Part shown: in pieces, positions 52,691 through 62,068 of the stretch
Layout: each line of letters starts with the position of its first letter
Numbering within the stretch: the first letter of the stretch is position 1
From: Hyalangium gracile
GTDB lineage: Bacteria; Myxococcota; Myxococcia; Myxococcales; Myxococcaceae
Length of the DNA: 64,000 nt
Direction of reading: 5' to 3'
NCBI RefSeq assembly: GCF_020103725.1
Contig: NZ_JAHXBG010000003.1
Coordinates: forward strand, 1-64,000
The notes under the pieces: model-generated
What the model was told of the DNA's origin: nothing
Databases searched by the model: none
Seen by the model: only the letters and a program-made list of their open reading frames with translations
Translations under genes and position numbers: made by a program

Positions 52691-54366
52691 GGCGAGACGG
52701 ACTGAGCCTCGGCGCTCAGGTCCGCCACGTGCTGAAGCTTGCCGCCAGAGGGGATGACGAGTGTTCTCCGATAGGTCGCGAAGGCCGGGTTGCGAAGCTC
52801 GAGCGAATGCTCGCCCGAGCTCAGCGTGTAGCTGTGCAGAGGGGGCACACGCCCGAGCTTCTGCCCATCCACCCAGACATCCGCCCAGCTCCCTCTCATC
52901 ACCAGATGGAGGGTACCGGTGGCCACGGGCAGCGCAGCGGGCTCGGGCGCAGCGGGCTCGGGATCCACGGGAGTTGCCTGGGCAGTGACGATAGGAGGAG
53001 CAGCAGGCGGAGGAGCCACGAGCGCCTTCTTGCGGCGCGTGGCTGGCGCCGGGGGCACAGGGACGGGAGCCTGAATCGGCTCAGGCTCGACGCTCGGCAC
53101 ATGAACCACCGGCCTGGCAACGGAGGTGCTCGTCTCGGGCTGGACCACGGGTGGCGGCGCGGGGTTGATGGGGGCAGGCTGCCTGGGCCCGCGAGCCATG
53201 ACCGCGCCTACCCCGAGGACCAGGGTCAGGACGCCGCCTGCCACCGCGCCCCGCTGCCAGAGCGTGCCGCGCCTGGGAGACGCTGGGAGCGGCGTGACCA
53301 TGGGGCCCGGCATGCCCGCGGGTGATTGCAGGGTCGCGGTGGGAGGCAGAGCGGGTGTCTCGGCCGGTGGAGCCTCGAGGAGGGCGGACACCTGGGAACC
53401 ACGCATCCCCGAGGACAGGCTGGAGCCGTCCCGCGTCAGGAGCATGCCCCTGAGCTTGCGCGCCACCTCGCTGGCCGAGCCTGGACGCTGCCGGGGCTCC
53501 TTGGCGAGAAGTTGGAGGATGAGGGCATCCACTTCGGAGGGCAGCTCCACGAACAACGAGGGAGCGGGCGGCGCCGTCCTCAGATGGTGCGCGACGATCT
53601 CCATGGGAGAGCGGCCGGTGAAGGGCCGCTGCCCGGTGAGCAGCTCGAAAGCAATGACACCCACCGCATACAAATCAGTCTGGGGCCCCACGTCCTCGCA
53701 CAGGGCCTGCTCTGGCGACATGTACTGAGGAGTGCCGACAACCACGTCCGAGTGCGTCTGGGGAGAGGTGCCCTGGGGCGTCGCACTGCGCTTGGCGAGC
53801 CCGAAGTCGAGCACCTTGATGGACTCGGTCCCATCGGACTGCCGGGCCACGAAGATATTGCTCGGCTTGAGGTCCCGATGGATGACCCCCACGGCGTGCG
53901 CGGCGGAGAGCGCGTCGAGGACCTGGCAGAGCAGCGCCAGGGCCTCGGCGAGGGGCAGGGACACGCGCGCCCGGAGCAGCTCGCTGAGGGGAATGCCCTC
54001 GAGATACTCCATGACGAGATACTGGCCGACGCCCGGCTGCTGGCCGATGCCGAAGATGTCGATGATGCCGTGATGACGGATGGCGCTGGCGGCGCGAGCC
54101 TCAGCCAGCAGCCCGCGGGCCTGGGGCCCCTGGGAGTGCTCCTCGCGGATGAGCTTGATGGCGACCTTGCGGCCGATCGTCAGGTGCTCACCCTCGTAGA
54201 CCAGGCCCATGCCGCCGCTGCCGATGTGCCGGCGCACCACGTACTCGCCGAGGTGCTGGCCCACCAGGGCGTCGGGCACGAGCGTCCCATCGTGAGGACA
54301 CGCCAGCGCTCCCTGGGACACGGCCTGACCACAGGTGCTGCAGGAGCGAGGTGCGCGCGCGCTCAT
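52687..54366 (-). CDS. Ser/Thr protein kinase with C-terminal PEGA domain
   Basis: 559 residues. A small zinc ribbon (CSTCG, CPHDG) at the N-terminus precedes a full kinase domain (about 42-310): GSGGMG loop, Lys71, HRDLKPSN, DFG and the SPEQ activation end. A Pro-rich linker holds one membrane helix (about 378-398), and a periplasmic PEGA domain (about 475-550) follows another long Pro/Ala linker. It is the first gene of the operon with the TPR protein and the FHA activator and is most likely the upstream kinase of that path. Confidence 0.93.
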   Translation of the reverse strand: MSARAPRSCSTCGQAVSQGALACPHDGTLVPDALVGQHLGEYVVRRHIGSGGMGLVYEGEHLTIGRKVAIKLIREEHSQGPQARGLLAEARAASAIRHHGIIDIFGIGQQPGVGQYLVMEYLEGIPLSELLRARVSLPLAEALALLCQVLDALSAAHAVGVIHRDLKPSNIFVARQSDGTESIKVLDFGLAKRSATPQGTSPQTHSDVVVGTPQYMSPEQALCEDVGPQTDLYAVGVIAFELLTGQRPFTGRSPMEIVAHHLRTAPPAPSLFVELPSEVDALILQLLAKEPRQRPGSASEVARKLRGMLLTRDGSSLSSGMRGSQVSALLEAPPAETPALPPTATLQSPAGMPGPMVTPLPASPRRGTLWQRGAVAGGVLTLVLGVGAVMARGPRQPAPINPAPPPVVQPETSTSVARPVVHVPSVEPEPIQAPVPVPPAPATRRKKALVAPPPAAPPIVTAQATPVDPEPAAPEPAALPVATGTLHLVMRGSWADVWVDGQKLGRVPPLHSYTLSSGEHSLELRNPAFATYRRTLVIPSGGKLQHVADLSAEAQSVSP

Positions 54367-54460
54367 ACGTGACGTGGAAGAGAGGGCCTCATCCAGGTCA
54401 TATCACGGCGATGCGTCCCCCGATGGCGGGTGGGGTGCCTGCTCGCTCGGCATTACCGCC

Positions 54461-56650
54461 TCAATGTAACGACCCTCCATGGAACGGACGGGAGCGCGGG
54501 CGCAGCAGCCCGAGCAGCAACAGGGCCCATGGCCAGGAGCCCTGCCAGGAGGAGGCGTGGGTGGAACACCCCAGGCCGTAGGCGCTGCGCCGGGAGGTGG
54601 AGAAGGGCACGGCGGAGAGAAGGTCGCTGGTATTGCCCGCCTTGTCGGTGGCCAGCGCCGTGGCGCGGTGCTCGCCCCAGGGGAGCGGCGACCCGGGTTG
54701 GCTCCACCAGACGCCTCGCTCATCGGCTCGAGCCGAGCCAGCTTCGACGCCGTCGACAAAGAGGGACACCGTCGCGCCCGGCTCCGCCGTACCGAAGAAG
54801 CGTGGCCTGTCCGTGAAGAGTTTCTGGCCGGCGGCAGGCTCCTCGACGACGGGCTCCAGGGGCGCCACGTTATCCACCCTCCAGGAATAGCGGGCGGCGT
54901 CGGGGTCCACGTTGCTGGCCTCATCGCGCGCCCGGACGACGAGCTGGTGGTCACCATCGGCCATCGCGGGGAAGACGCCAGGACACTCGGTGAAGGGGGC
55001 CTGGTCGAGGCTGCACTCGAAGGTGGAGCGCGGCTCGTTGGAGGAGAACATGAAGGAGGGCACTCGCTGGCGGGTCTCCAGCTCGGGAGTCGAGGCGAAG
55101 CTCGTCTCGGGCGGTGTCTTGTCCACCCTCCAGGAGAACTCCTTGGGCGAGCTCTCCACGTTGCCCACCGAATCGCGAGCCTGCACACGAAAGGTATGGC
55201 TGCCTTCGGGAAGAGACTGGGGGATGAACGGCGAGGTGCAGGGCTGGAAGGTGGCCTCATCCAGGCTGCACAGGTAGCGGAGCCCCGTCCCGTTGGCGCT
55301 GAACACGAATGGAGCGCTGTCCTCGTTGGTGGGGTTGGCCGGCCGATCACTGAAGCTCGTCTCCAGCTCCCGGGGGGCGGCTCCCGCGTTGAAGTGGGCG
55401 GCGATGAGGCTCGGCGACAGGACCGTCCGGTAGATGCGGAACTCCGAGAAGGCGCCCTTGAAGGGGCCGCCCAGCTGCCATGGGTGGCCCAGGTAATTGC
55501 CCAGGTAGGCGCCCAGATCGGCCGGAGTGGACTTCGAGGCCTTCCGCCCCACCTCCAGGCCATTGACGTACAAGCGAGTGAGCTCTTCCCTGGAGTCGAT
55601 GGTCACCACCACATGGGTGAGCACTCCCTTCGGGAACGAGCGGTTGAGCGATTCCACACTCACCTTTTCCATGGAGGAAGAGATGACGAAGAGGGACGTG
55701 GAGTCCGCGTGCACCAGCAGCAACATGCCGCTCCCGTTGGTCCTGAAGTCGAAGAGGGTGGTCGTGGTCTTCGGCTCGAGAGTGTCCCACCTCACCCAGG
55801 CTTCGAAGGTCGCGTCATGGAGGGTGGCCAGGGTGCCGCTGATGGGCAGGCTCACGTAGGCGTCCTCTCCATTCAGGGCCACCTCGCCCTGGGTGATTCT
55901 GGCGCCCCCCTCGAGCGTGCCATGCGCGCCGCCCACCGAGTCTTCCGCGCTGGTGGTGAAGCGATAGTTGTGGACCAGCTCTGGAGCGGGCGCCACGGCG
56001 GATCGCCAGTTGAGCCGCAGGAGACCGCCGAGGACGCCCATGCCACCGCAGTACCCCCCTCCCTCGAGGTTGACGCTCTGGCTGCCGCTGAAGGTGGCCG
56101 AGCCCGCCGCTCCAGATCCCGCGAGCACGAACTGCCCGGGAACGATGTCGAAGGGGGTGCCCGTCAGGTCGACGTTGGCGTGACCGCGCTGGGAGTTGTC
56201 GGCCACACAGTCCCCCGCGCTCGCCAGCGGGCGGGCGTCACTCAAGATATCTCCGAACTTCACCCAGCCCTGGGTCGTGGAGAAGGTGACGTCATCCACC
56301 AGGAGCGCGAGCATCGCGGGATCGAGGCGCGCCCGGGTGAACCACGTCGTCTGCCCGCCAGGAGACGTGTTCGCCCCCTCGCCGTAATGGGAGTAGTTGG
56401 TGGTGCTGCCCGTCCTGGGCAGGGCGAGAAACTCCCGAGGCGTGCCAGCCATGTCATGGCAGTACACGGACACCGACCGGCCGCCGAGCGTGAGGGGGTA
56501 GGTGCCATCTCCAGCCGAGGGGTCCTGCTTGCGAAGCTCGGCACAGGTGGCAGCGGCGAGGCTGGTGCCAGGCAGCACCAGCAAGGCCGCGGCGGTCAAT
56601 GCCAGACATAGCGGCTTCCAGTCGGAGAAGGAGCGAGCCAGGAATGGCAT
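54461..56650 (-). CDS. Surface protein with GON, LamG and Ig-like domains and MYXO-CTERM-like tail
   Basis: 729-residue secreted protein; start 56650, signal peptide to about 33. The N-terminal GON-type domain (about 35-265) contains VYCHDMAGTPREFL, seen in ADAMTS-type extracellular proteins and bacterial relatives. A LamG/concanavalin-like domain follows (about 275-460), with LYVNGLEVG and FRIYRTVLS marks. Three Ig-like segments (about 480-700) include repeats of FxCSLDxAxFxxC. The extreme C-terminus has a Cys, a hydrophobic helix (WPWALLLLGLL) and Arg residues, the form of the MYXO-CTERM sorting signal that anchors proteins on the myxobacterial surface. Confidence 0.85.
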   Translation of the reverse strand: MPFLARSFSDWKPLCLALTAAALLVLPGTSLAAATCAELRKQDPSAGDGTYPLTLGGRSVSVYCHDMAGTPREFLALPRTGSTTNYSHYGEGANTSPGGQTTWFTRARLDPAMLALLVDDVTFSTTQGWVKFGDILSDARPLASAGDCVADNSQRGHANVDLTGTPFDIVPGQFVLAGSGAAGSATFSGSQSVNLEGGGYCGGMGVLGGLLRLNWRSAVAPAPELVHNYRFTTSAEDSVGGAHGTLEGGARITQGEVALNGEDAYVSLPISGTLATLHDATFEAWVRWDTLEPKTTTTLFDFRTNGSGMLLLVHADSTSLFVISSSMEKVSVESLNRSFPKGVLTHVVVTIDSREELTRLYVNGLEVGRKASKSTPADLGAYLGNYLGHPWQLGGPFKGAFSEFRIYRTVLSPSLIAAHFNAGAAPRELETSFSDRPANPTNEDSAPFVFSANGTGLRYLCSLDEATFQPCTSPFIPQSLPEGSHTFRVQARDSVGNVESSPKEFSWRVDKTPPETSFASTPELETRQRVPSFMFSSNEPRSTFECSLDQAPFTECPGVFPAMADGDHQLVVRARDEASNVDPDAARYSWRVDNVAPLEPVVEEPAAGQKLFTDRPRFFGTAEPGATVSLFVDGVEAGSARADERGVWWSQPGSPLPWGEHRATALATDKAGNTSDLLSAVPFSTSRRSAYGLGCSTHASSWQGSWPWALLLLGLLRPRSRPFHGGSLH

Positions 56651-56824
56651 GTCGAGGAATCCTTTGAGCAGGTCCGCATGATACGGGCTTGCCGCCGTTC
56701 CAGAGCATCCTCCATGCCAGCGACCCGAGGGCCTGCTTGGGAAGCGGCCGTCACGGTCCTCCCGGGGACTCGAGCTTCGGCGGCAAGTTCCTACCAGCGG
56801 GCAGCTACTCCCCGGCAACTTCTT

Positions 56825-57136
56825 GCCGTGGCCAGCGGCCTCCAGCGCGGGGACATAGGTCGACTCATCGGCGGAGTTCGCCACGGCGACGATGATGTCG
56901 ATGATGGGCTTCGCCATCAGCCCGGGGACCGACGTCGAGCCGGCGTGCTCGATCATCAGCGCTCGGTCCCCCAGCGCCGCGCGGATCCTCGCCGCCTCTC
57001 GCGCGAACAGCACCGGCTACTCCGGATCGTAGTCGACGATCCGGATCTGCCCGTTGACCGGGGTCGGGGCACCGATGGTCGCCTGCCGCAGTTCTTCTTC
57101 GGTCGTCGGCTACTTGGACCTGTCTCGCCCGGTCAT
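56825..57136 (-). pseudogene. GrpB family protein, pseudogene
   Basis: A GrpB-like reading frame begins at ATG 57136 and continues into IEHAGSTSVPGL and KPIIDIIVAV, the family's core. Two in-frame TAG stops interrupt it: one at codon 9 and one where family members have Trp (DPEW then PVLFAREA). Homology ends near 56825, before the conserved C-terminal part of GrpB proteins. It is therefore a decayed, truncated copy, with the GON-domain gene starting just beyond. Confidence 0.7.
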
Positions 57137-57140
57137 GCCC

Positions 57141-57368
57141 TCAATTTAGCGCGCAGGAGCCGGGGCCGCGCGGGTCTCCACATGAGCCGCAGGGCCCCGC
57201 GGCCATCTTCGGCGCCGGCTCGGCGCCCGAGGCGTTCACGGCGAAGACGGAGAAGAGCTTCTCCAACGACTCGCCCTGGCAGGACGGGCACCGGGCGCGG
57301 TCATCCCCGCGCACCAGCGCCTCGAACTTCTTGGAGCAACCCTGGCAGCGATACTCGTACAGCGGCAT
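57141..57368 (-). CDS. FmdB-family zinc ribbon protein
   Basis: 75-residue protein. The N-terminus MPLYEYRCQGCSKKFE with CPSCQG supplies four zinc ligands, the FmdB/CxxC_CxxC_SSSS regulatory-type fold. The C-terminus has a second Cys pair in CGSCG. Function in this organism is not known. It is 28 bases downstream of the ABC/DUF4340 operon on the same strand. Confidence 0.85.
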   Translation of the reverse strand: MPLYEYRCQGCSKKFEALVRGDDRARCPSCQGESLEKLFSVFAVNASGAEPAPKMAAGPCGSCGDPRGPGSCALN

Positions 57369-57396
57369 GACGCTCTCCCTCCGTGCCTCGCCGGGC

Positions 57397-58491
57397 TCAG
57401 GTCCCCGTGGCGACCTTGACGGCCTCGTTCACCACCGTCTCCAGGCCGCTGTGGAAGCGGACCCACCCCGCGGAGTGCTCGGTCTTCGCGTAGAACTCGC
57501 CCTTGGCGCCGCGCGCGACGGTCAGGAAGCCCAGCACCTTGTCGCCCTTGCGGTACTCCACGCGGAACACCTCCTCCGGCACTCCGCCCTCGGGCTCCTC
57601 ACCCCGCCCGAGCACGTCCATGGCCAGCATCCGCCAGATGCGGTCGTGCCAGTTGTGGACGAACTCGTCCGGCTTGTCCGGCGCGGTTTGCGGCGCCACC
57701 GTCACCGCCCCGGGAGGCTTGCCGCTCACCACGAAGGTGCGCGCGTTCTTCCCCTGGGACACGGTGAAGGTGTCGAAGTCCTCGCCCTCGAAGGTGTGCA
57801 GCCGGCGGTCCACCAGCCGGTTCATCCCGCCCTCGAAGTCCGGGAGGATGGCCGAGCCCAGCAGGAAGACCTTGCCGTCCCCGCGCAGCGCGTAGGGGCT
57901 GCCCCAGCCGATCCCGATCGGCGCCGCCAGCGTGAGGACCTCCTCCCGGCCGTCCACCGTGAACGTCAGCTTGCGCGGGCTGTTCACCAGCCCCAGCTCC
58001 TCGAGCTTCTTCGCGTCCAGCTCGCCCAGCGACCGGGTGCCCTTCAGCGGCGCCAGGCGGTTGAAGAGGCTCTCCGCGTTCTGGTTGGCGCGCAGCTCCT
58101 TCGGAGGCGCAGGCGGCGCGGGCGGAGCCGCGGGCCCCGGAGGCACCCCGGCATCGCTGGCGCCCGCCGTGGCCACCACCGCGGGCCCCGCATCGGACGC
58201 TCCCGCCGCCACGCCTCCATCCATCACCCCACCGTCGGCCGTGGCCCCGGCGGGCGCGGGCGGCTTCGGCTTGTCGCCGATGCGCACCCAGAGCTCCCCG
58301 TCCTTCTCGCGGAACACCTCCACGAAGCGCGTCGCGTCGTCGAAGCGCGCCCGCTGGAGCGCCCGCTTGGAGATGTCCAGCACCGTCACCTCGCCGGGCA
58401 GCCCCTCCGGCTCCCGCTGCCAGGTGAGCAGGGCCGCCAGCAGCCCCAGGGCCGCGAGCCCTCCCTGCAGCGCTACCCCTCGCGCGTTCAT
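57397..58491 (-). CDS. DUF4340 domain protein of the Gld-like ABC operon
   Basis: 364 residues with an N-terminal membrane anchor (about 8-23) and a periplasmic domain. A Gly/Ala/Pro-rich linker with Asp-Ala-Gly units (about 76-135) separates an N-terminal sheet from the main DUF4340 domain (about 140-360). DUF4340 proteins follow GldG-type genes in many bacteria, as here, where the start overlaps the GldG stop (ATGA). Its role in the transporter is unknown; it probably stabilises the periplasmic part. Confidence 0.85.
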   Translation of the reverse strand: MNARGVALQGGLAALGLLAALLTWQREPEGLPGEVTVLDISKRALQRARFDDATRFVEVFREKDGELWVRIGDKPKPPAPAGATADGGVMDGGVAAGASDAGPAVVATAGASDAGVPPGPAAPPAPPAPPKELRANQNAESLFNRLAPLKGTRSLGELDAKKLEELGLVNSPRKLTFTVDGREEVLTLAAPIGIGWGSPYALRGDGKVFLLGSAILPDFEGGMNRLVDRRLHTFEGEDFDTFTVSQGKNARTFVVSGKPPGAVTVAPQTAPDKPDEFVHNWHDRIWRMLAMDVLGRGEEPEGGVPEEVFRVEYRKGDKVLGFLTVARGAKGEFYAKTEHSAGWVRFHSGLETVVNEAVKVATGT

Positions 58492-60344
58492 CGCGCACCT
58501 CCTTCCGGCACGGCCGGCGCACGCCGACCCCGCCGCCGCGTCACGAAGAAGCCCGCTCCGAGCACCACCGCCGGCGCCAGCAGCACCGTCGCCCAGAACC
58601 AGATGACGTCCTGCTCGCGCGTGTGCTGGATGGCCACGTCCTCCTCGGTGGACACGGTGCCGGAGATGGCCTCCTCACCCGTGAGCCAGCGCAGCGTGTC
58701 CAGCGCCAGGTAGGCATTGCCCAGGTTCGGCAGCACGCCGTCCGCCAGCGCATCCGAGTCTCCCATCACCACCGCGCGTCCCGGATCCTTTCCACCCGTG
58801 TCCTTCTTCTGCACCGCCACTACCAGCGCCCAGGAGTTCCGCTCCTCGCCCTGATCGCCGTTGAAGTTGTGGTTGGCGTCCGGGAACGTCGCCTCGTGCG
58901 AGCGGATGGACACGTCGTGGGTGATGCCCTGCGGCGGAGGGACGCGCGGCTCGATGGCGCCCGCGTTCAGCATGGCCACCGGCGCCTGCTGGCCCAGCTG
59001 CGCCAGCGTGGAGATGGACGGGTGCGAGGAGTAGTTCGCCGTCCCCAGGTTGGCGCGATCGCTCTGCTGACGCGTAGCCCGGAAGTACACCTGGTCGTTG
59101 GCCAGCGTCGTGTTCAGGTACTTCACCCCCAGCGCCTCCAGCAGCGAGTCGTACGACGGTCCGTCCGGGTCCAAGGCGATCCACAGCCGCCCGCCCTTGT
59201 TGAAGTACTCGCGCAGGGCCGCCACCTCCTCCGGGAGGAACTCCTTCGTGGGGCCGACGATGACCACCGCCGCCGCGTCTCGCGGCACCTCCGAGCCCAG
59301 GCCCTGGGCCGCGCTCGTCGTCTGCACCTCCACGTTCTGCCCGCGCAGCAGCTCCTTGAGCTGGGAGACTCCGGGGCGCGGCGTCTGCCCTGGCGCCGCC
59401 CGATCATCGCTGCGCTCGCCATGGCCCTCGGTGAGGTAGATGACGCGACGCGGCCGGGCCACCGTGAGCATCCGCTTCTGGACCTCCTGATCCAGCCGCG
59501 CCAGCTGCCCGCGCGCCCGCTCGATGTCCAGGCCCGCCGTGTACACCTCTCGCTGCTCGCCGCGAGACAGGACGACGACGCCGTTGGTGGTGACGCCCAG
59601 CGTCCGTGCCCGGGCCGGCTCCACGGCCTGGTCCAGCTGCTCCACCTGGAGCTGCGGGGACTCCTGGCCCAGCTCGCGGAAGTACTGCGCCACCGCCTCG
59701 CCCACCTCGTTGGCCGGCGGGAAGAAGAGCGTCACCTGCAGCGGCTCGGTCAGGCCCTGGACGATCTTCCGGGTGGACTCGCCCGGCCTCGCGGTGCGGA
59801 AGTAGGACAGGTCCCACGACTCGTCCCGCTGCGTGGCCACGTACATGATCGAGAAGGAGAAGATGAGCACGAAGGCCGTCCCCAGGCCGGAGAACAGCGC
59901 CCCGCGCGCCCGATCCGTCTCCATCACCGGCGCGCGCACCATGGCCGCGGCCGACGCCTCCAGCAGCGCCAGCGGCACCAGCGACAGCACGAGCAGCGCC
60001 GGGAAGAGCACCTGGAACGTCACCGCCAGCTTCGGCGAGGACTGCGACAGCGGGGTGTCCAGCAGCCGCGCCCCCAGCTCCGACTGGGCGGTGAACAGCA
60101 GCAGGCCCACGAAGCCCACCACGTAGCAGGCCAGCACCCAGCGCCACAGCACGCGGCGCTCGGCGGTGGCCTGGGCCATCTTCAAGCCACCCCAGGCGAT
60201 GATGCCCAGCAGCAGCACGGTGCGCACAGCCACGGTGACGGTGAGCGCGGTGCCCGCGCCGGCGATGCGCTCGGCGATGAGGCCCACCACCACCACCACC
60301 GCGAAGGCGATGCTCAGGAAGAGACTGCTCGCACGGGAGTTCAT
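58488..60344 (-). CDS. GldG-like auxiliary protein
   Basis: 618 residues. Five hydrophobic segments in the first 170 residues precede a membrane-spanning start of the large periplasmic ABC_transp_aux/GldG domain (about 195-590), which has VIYLTEGHGE and VVIVGPTKEFLPEEV. A final membrane helix (about 585-605) and a basic tail follow. Overlaps of 4 bp on both sides (ATGA) place it inside a single transcript with the permease before and DUF4340 after. The related GldG is needed for gliding in Bacteroidetes; a myxobacterial role is not shown. Confidence 0.88.
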   Translation of the reverse strand: MNSRASSLFLSIAFAVVVVVGLIAERIAGAGTALTVTVAVRTVLLLGIIAWGGLKMAQATAERRVLWRWVLACYVVGFVGLLLFTAQSELGARLLDTPLSQSSPKLAVTFQVLFPALLVLSLVPLALLEASAAAMVRAPVMETDRARGALFSGLGTAFVLIFSFSIMYVATQRDESWDLSYFRTARPGESTRKIVQGLTEPLQVTLFFPPANEVGEAVAQYFRELGQESPQLQVEQLDQAVEPARARTLGVTTNGVVVLSRGEQREVYTAGLDIERARGQLARLDQEVQKRMLTVARPRRVIYLTEGHGERSDDRAAPGQTPRPGVSQLKELLRGQNVEVQTTSAAQGLGSEVPRDAAAVVIVGPTKEFLPEEVAALREYFNKGGRLWIALDPDGPSYDSLLEALGVKYLNTTLANDQVYFRATRQQSDRANLGTANYSSHPSISTLAQLGQQAPVAMLNAGAIEPRVPPPQGITHDVSIRSHEATFPDANHNFNGDQGEERNSWALVVAVQKKDTGGKDPGRAVVMGDSDALADGVLPNLGNAYLALDTLRWLTGEEAISGTVSTEEDVAIQHTREQDVIWFWATVLLAPAVVLGAGFFVTRRRGRRAPAVPEGGAR

Positions 60345-61063
60345 CGCCACCTCCGCGCCTCGAGCACCCGGGTGGCACCGAACAGCGCCACGTAGGTGAG
60401 CACGAGGTAGTAGGCCACGTCTCGCACGTGCACCACGCCCGCCTGGAAGGGCGGGAAGTGCTGGTTCCACAGAGACATGGCACTGAACACGCCCGCCAGC
60501 GGCTGCTCGGTGATGCGCGCCAGCAGCCAGCAGAGGATGAGCGCCACCAGCATGACGGCGGTGAGGATGGCCGCCATCACCTGGTTGCGCGCCAGCGCCG
60601 AGCCGAACGTGCCCACCGCCAGCGACGCGCTCCCCAGCAGCAGCAGCCCCAGGTAGCCCGCGAAGATGTGCCCCGCGGACACCTTGCCGTGCACCGCGAT
60701 CAGCAGCGGCATGTACAGGGTGCACACCAGGTACACCGCCAGGAACACCAGCCCCGCCAGGTACTTGCCCAGGACGATGTCCCTGTCCCTCAGCGGAGAG
60801 GAGTACAGCAGCGGCAGCGTGCCCGCCTGACGCTCCTCGGCCAGCAGGCGCATGGAGATGAACACCGAGGCGACGATGGTGAAGCCGCTCGAGTAGTAGA
60901 AGAAGTTGGACAGCACCGTCGCGGAGCGCTCGGCCGCCTTGCCCAGCGCGAACGCGTTGAAGAACAGCCCGTTCAACGCGAGGATCGCCGCGATGATGAT
61001 GTAGCCGCTGAGCGTGCGCAGGTAGCCCGCCAGCTCGCGGCGTGCGATCAGCAGCGCCTTCAC
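60341..61063 (-). CDS. ABC transporter permease (GldF-like, ABC-2 type)
   Basis: 240 residues with six predicted membrane helices. MKALLIARRELAGYLRTL and the EERQAGTLPLLYSSPLRD segment are characteristic of ABC-2 permeases of the GldF/NosY line. The ATG overlaps the ATPase stop (ATGA). Confidence 0.9.
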   Translation of the reverse strand: MKALLIARRELAGYLRTLSGYIIIAAILALNGLFFNAFALGKAAERSATVLSNFFYYSSGFTIVASVFISMRLLAEERQAGTLPLLYSSPLRDRDIVLGKYLAGLVFLAVYLVCTLYMPLLIAVHGKVSAGHIFAGYLGLLLLGSASLAVGTFGSALARNQVMAAILTAVMLVALILCWLLARITEQPLAGVFSAMSLWNQHFPPFQAGVVHVRDVAYYLVLTYVALFGATRVLEARRWR

Positions 61064-62004
61064 GATGCCACCTCCGGGGCCCTGGCCCCACCGCCCGTCT
61101 GCGTCAGCCGCAGGAAGATGGACTCCAGCCGCTGCGCGCCTCTATCCAGTCGCAGCAGCTCCAGCCCCGCGCCCACCAGCGCCTGCGCCACCCTCGGCCG
61201 CATCTCCGGCGAGGCCTCCACGTGCAGCGAGAGCACCCCGCCGTCCTCGGAGGCGACGCTCACCGGGCCCACGCCCGCCAGCGCCTCCAGCGCCTTCGCC
61301 TTGTCCCCGCGCACCTCCACCTCGATGGAGCCGCCGCCCATCTTGCGCGCCAGCTCCTCCTCCGCGCCCTGCGCCACCAGCTGCCCGTTGTGGACGATGA
61401 GCAGCCTGTCACACGTCTCGCTGATCTCCGGGAGGATGTGGCTGGAGACGAGCACCGTGTGCGTGCCCTTCAGGCCGCGGATCAGCTCGCGCATGCCGCG
61501 GATCTGCGCCGGATCCAGCCCGCTGGTGGGCTCGTCCAGGATGAGGAAGGCGGGCCGGTGCACCAGCGCCTGCGCCACCCCCACACGCTGCCGGTAGCCG
61601 TGGCTGAGCGTGGAGATGAGCGCCCCGTCCATGTCCCGCAGGGCCGTCTTCTCCTCCGCCTCGGCCACCCGGGAGCGCGCCTCGTTGGGCGGCACCCCGC
61701 GCAGCTGGGCGACGAACGCGAGGTACTCCCCCACGGTCATCTCGTCATAGAGCGGCGGCGTGTCGGGCAAAAACCCGATGCGCTTGCGCACCTCGTGCGG
61801 ATCGCGCACCGCGTCGTACCCGTCGATGACGACGCGCCCCGAGGTGGGCAGAAGCACACACCCCAGGATCTTCAACGTCGTCGACTTCCCGGCGCCGTTG
61901 AGGCCCAGGAAGCCAATCACCTCACCCTTGCTGATGGTGAAGGCGAGATCTCGAATCGCCACGTGCTCGCCGTAGTACTTGGTGAGCCCTTCGACCTGGA
62001 TCAT
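61060..62004 (-). CDS. ABC transporter ATP-binding protein (GldA-like)
   Basis: 314 residues. Walker A GLNGAGKST (about 34-42), signature LSHGYRQRVGVAQAL in place of the usual LSGGQ, and Walker B FLILDEP are all present. A C-terminal extension (about 225-305) follows, as in the GldA/NatA branch. It is the first gene of the operon and is preceded by a consensus -35 box. Confidence 0.93.
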   Translation of the reverse strand: MIQVEGLTKYYGEHVAIRDLAFTISKGEVIGFLGLNGAGKSTTLKILGCVLLPTSGRVVIDGYDAVRDPHEVRKRIGFLPDTPPLYDEMTVGEYLAFVAQLRGVPPNEARSRVAEAEEKTALRDMDGALISTLSHGYRQRVGVAQALVHRPAFLILDEPTSGLDPAQIRGMRELIRGLKGTHTVLVSSHILPEISETCDRLLIVHNGQLVAQGAEEELARKMGGGSIEVEVRGDKAKALEALAGVGPVSVASEDGGVLSLHVEASPEMRPRVAQALVGAGLELLRLDRGAQRLESIFLRLTQTGGGARAPEVAS

Positions 62005-62040
62005 CGGGGACCTTCTGTGCCCTGCGAAAAAAGCGGGTCT

Positions 62041-62068
62041 TAATTCAAACAGCTGGGAAATTTGTCAA
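62041..62068 (-). promoter_or_regulatory. Promoter of the Gld-like ABC operon
   Basis: Reading the minus strand, a perfect TTGACA (62068-62063) is followed 17 bases later by AATTAA. It lies about 37-60 bases upstream of the ATPase start and is AT-rich against the local GC-rich DNA, fitting a housekeeping sigma promoter. The -10 box is only a partial match. Confidence 0.5.
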
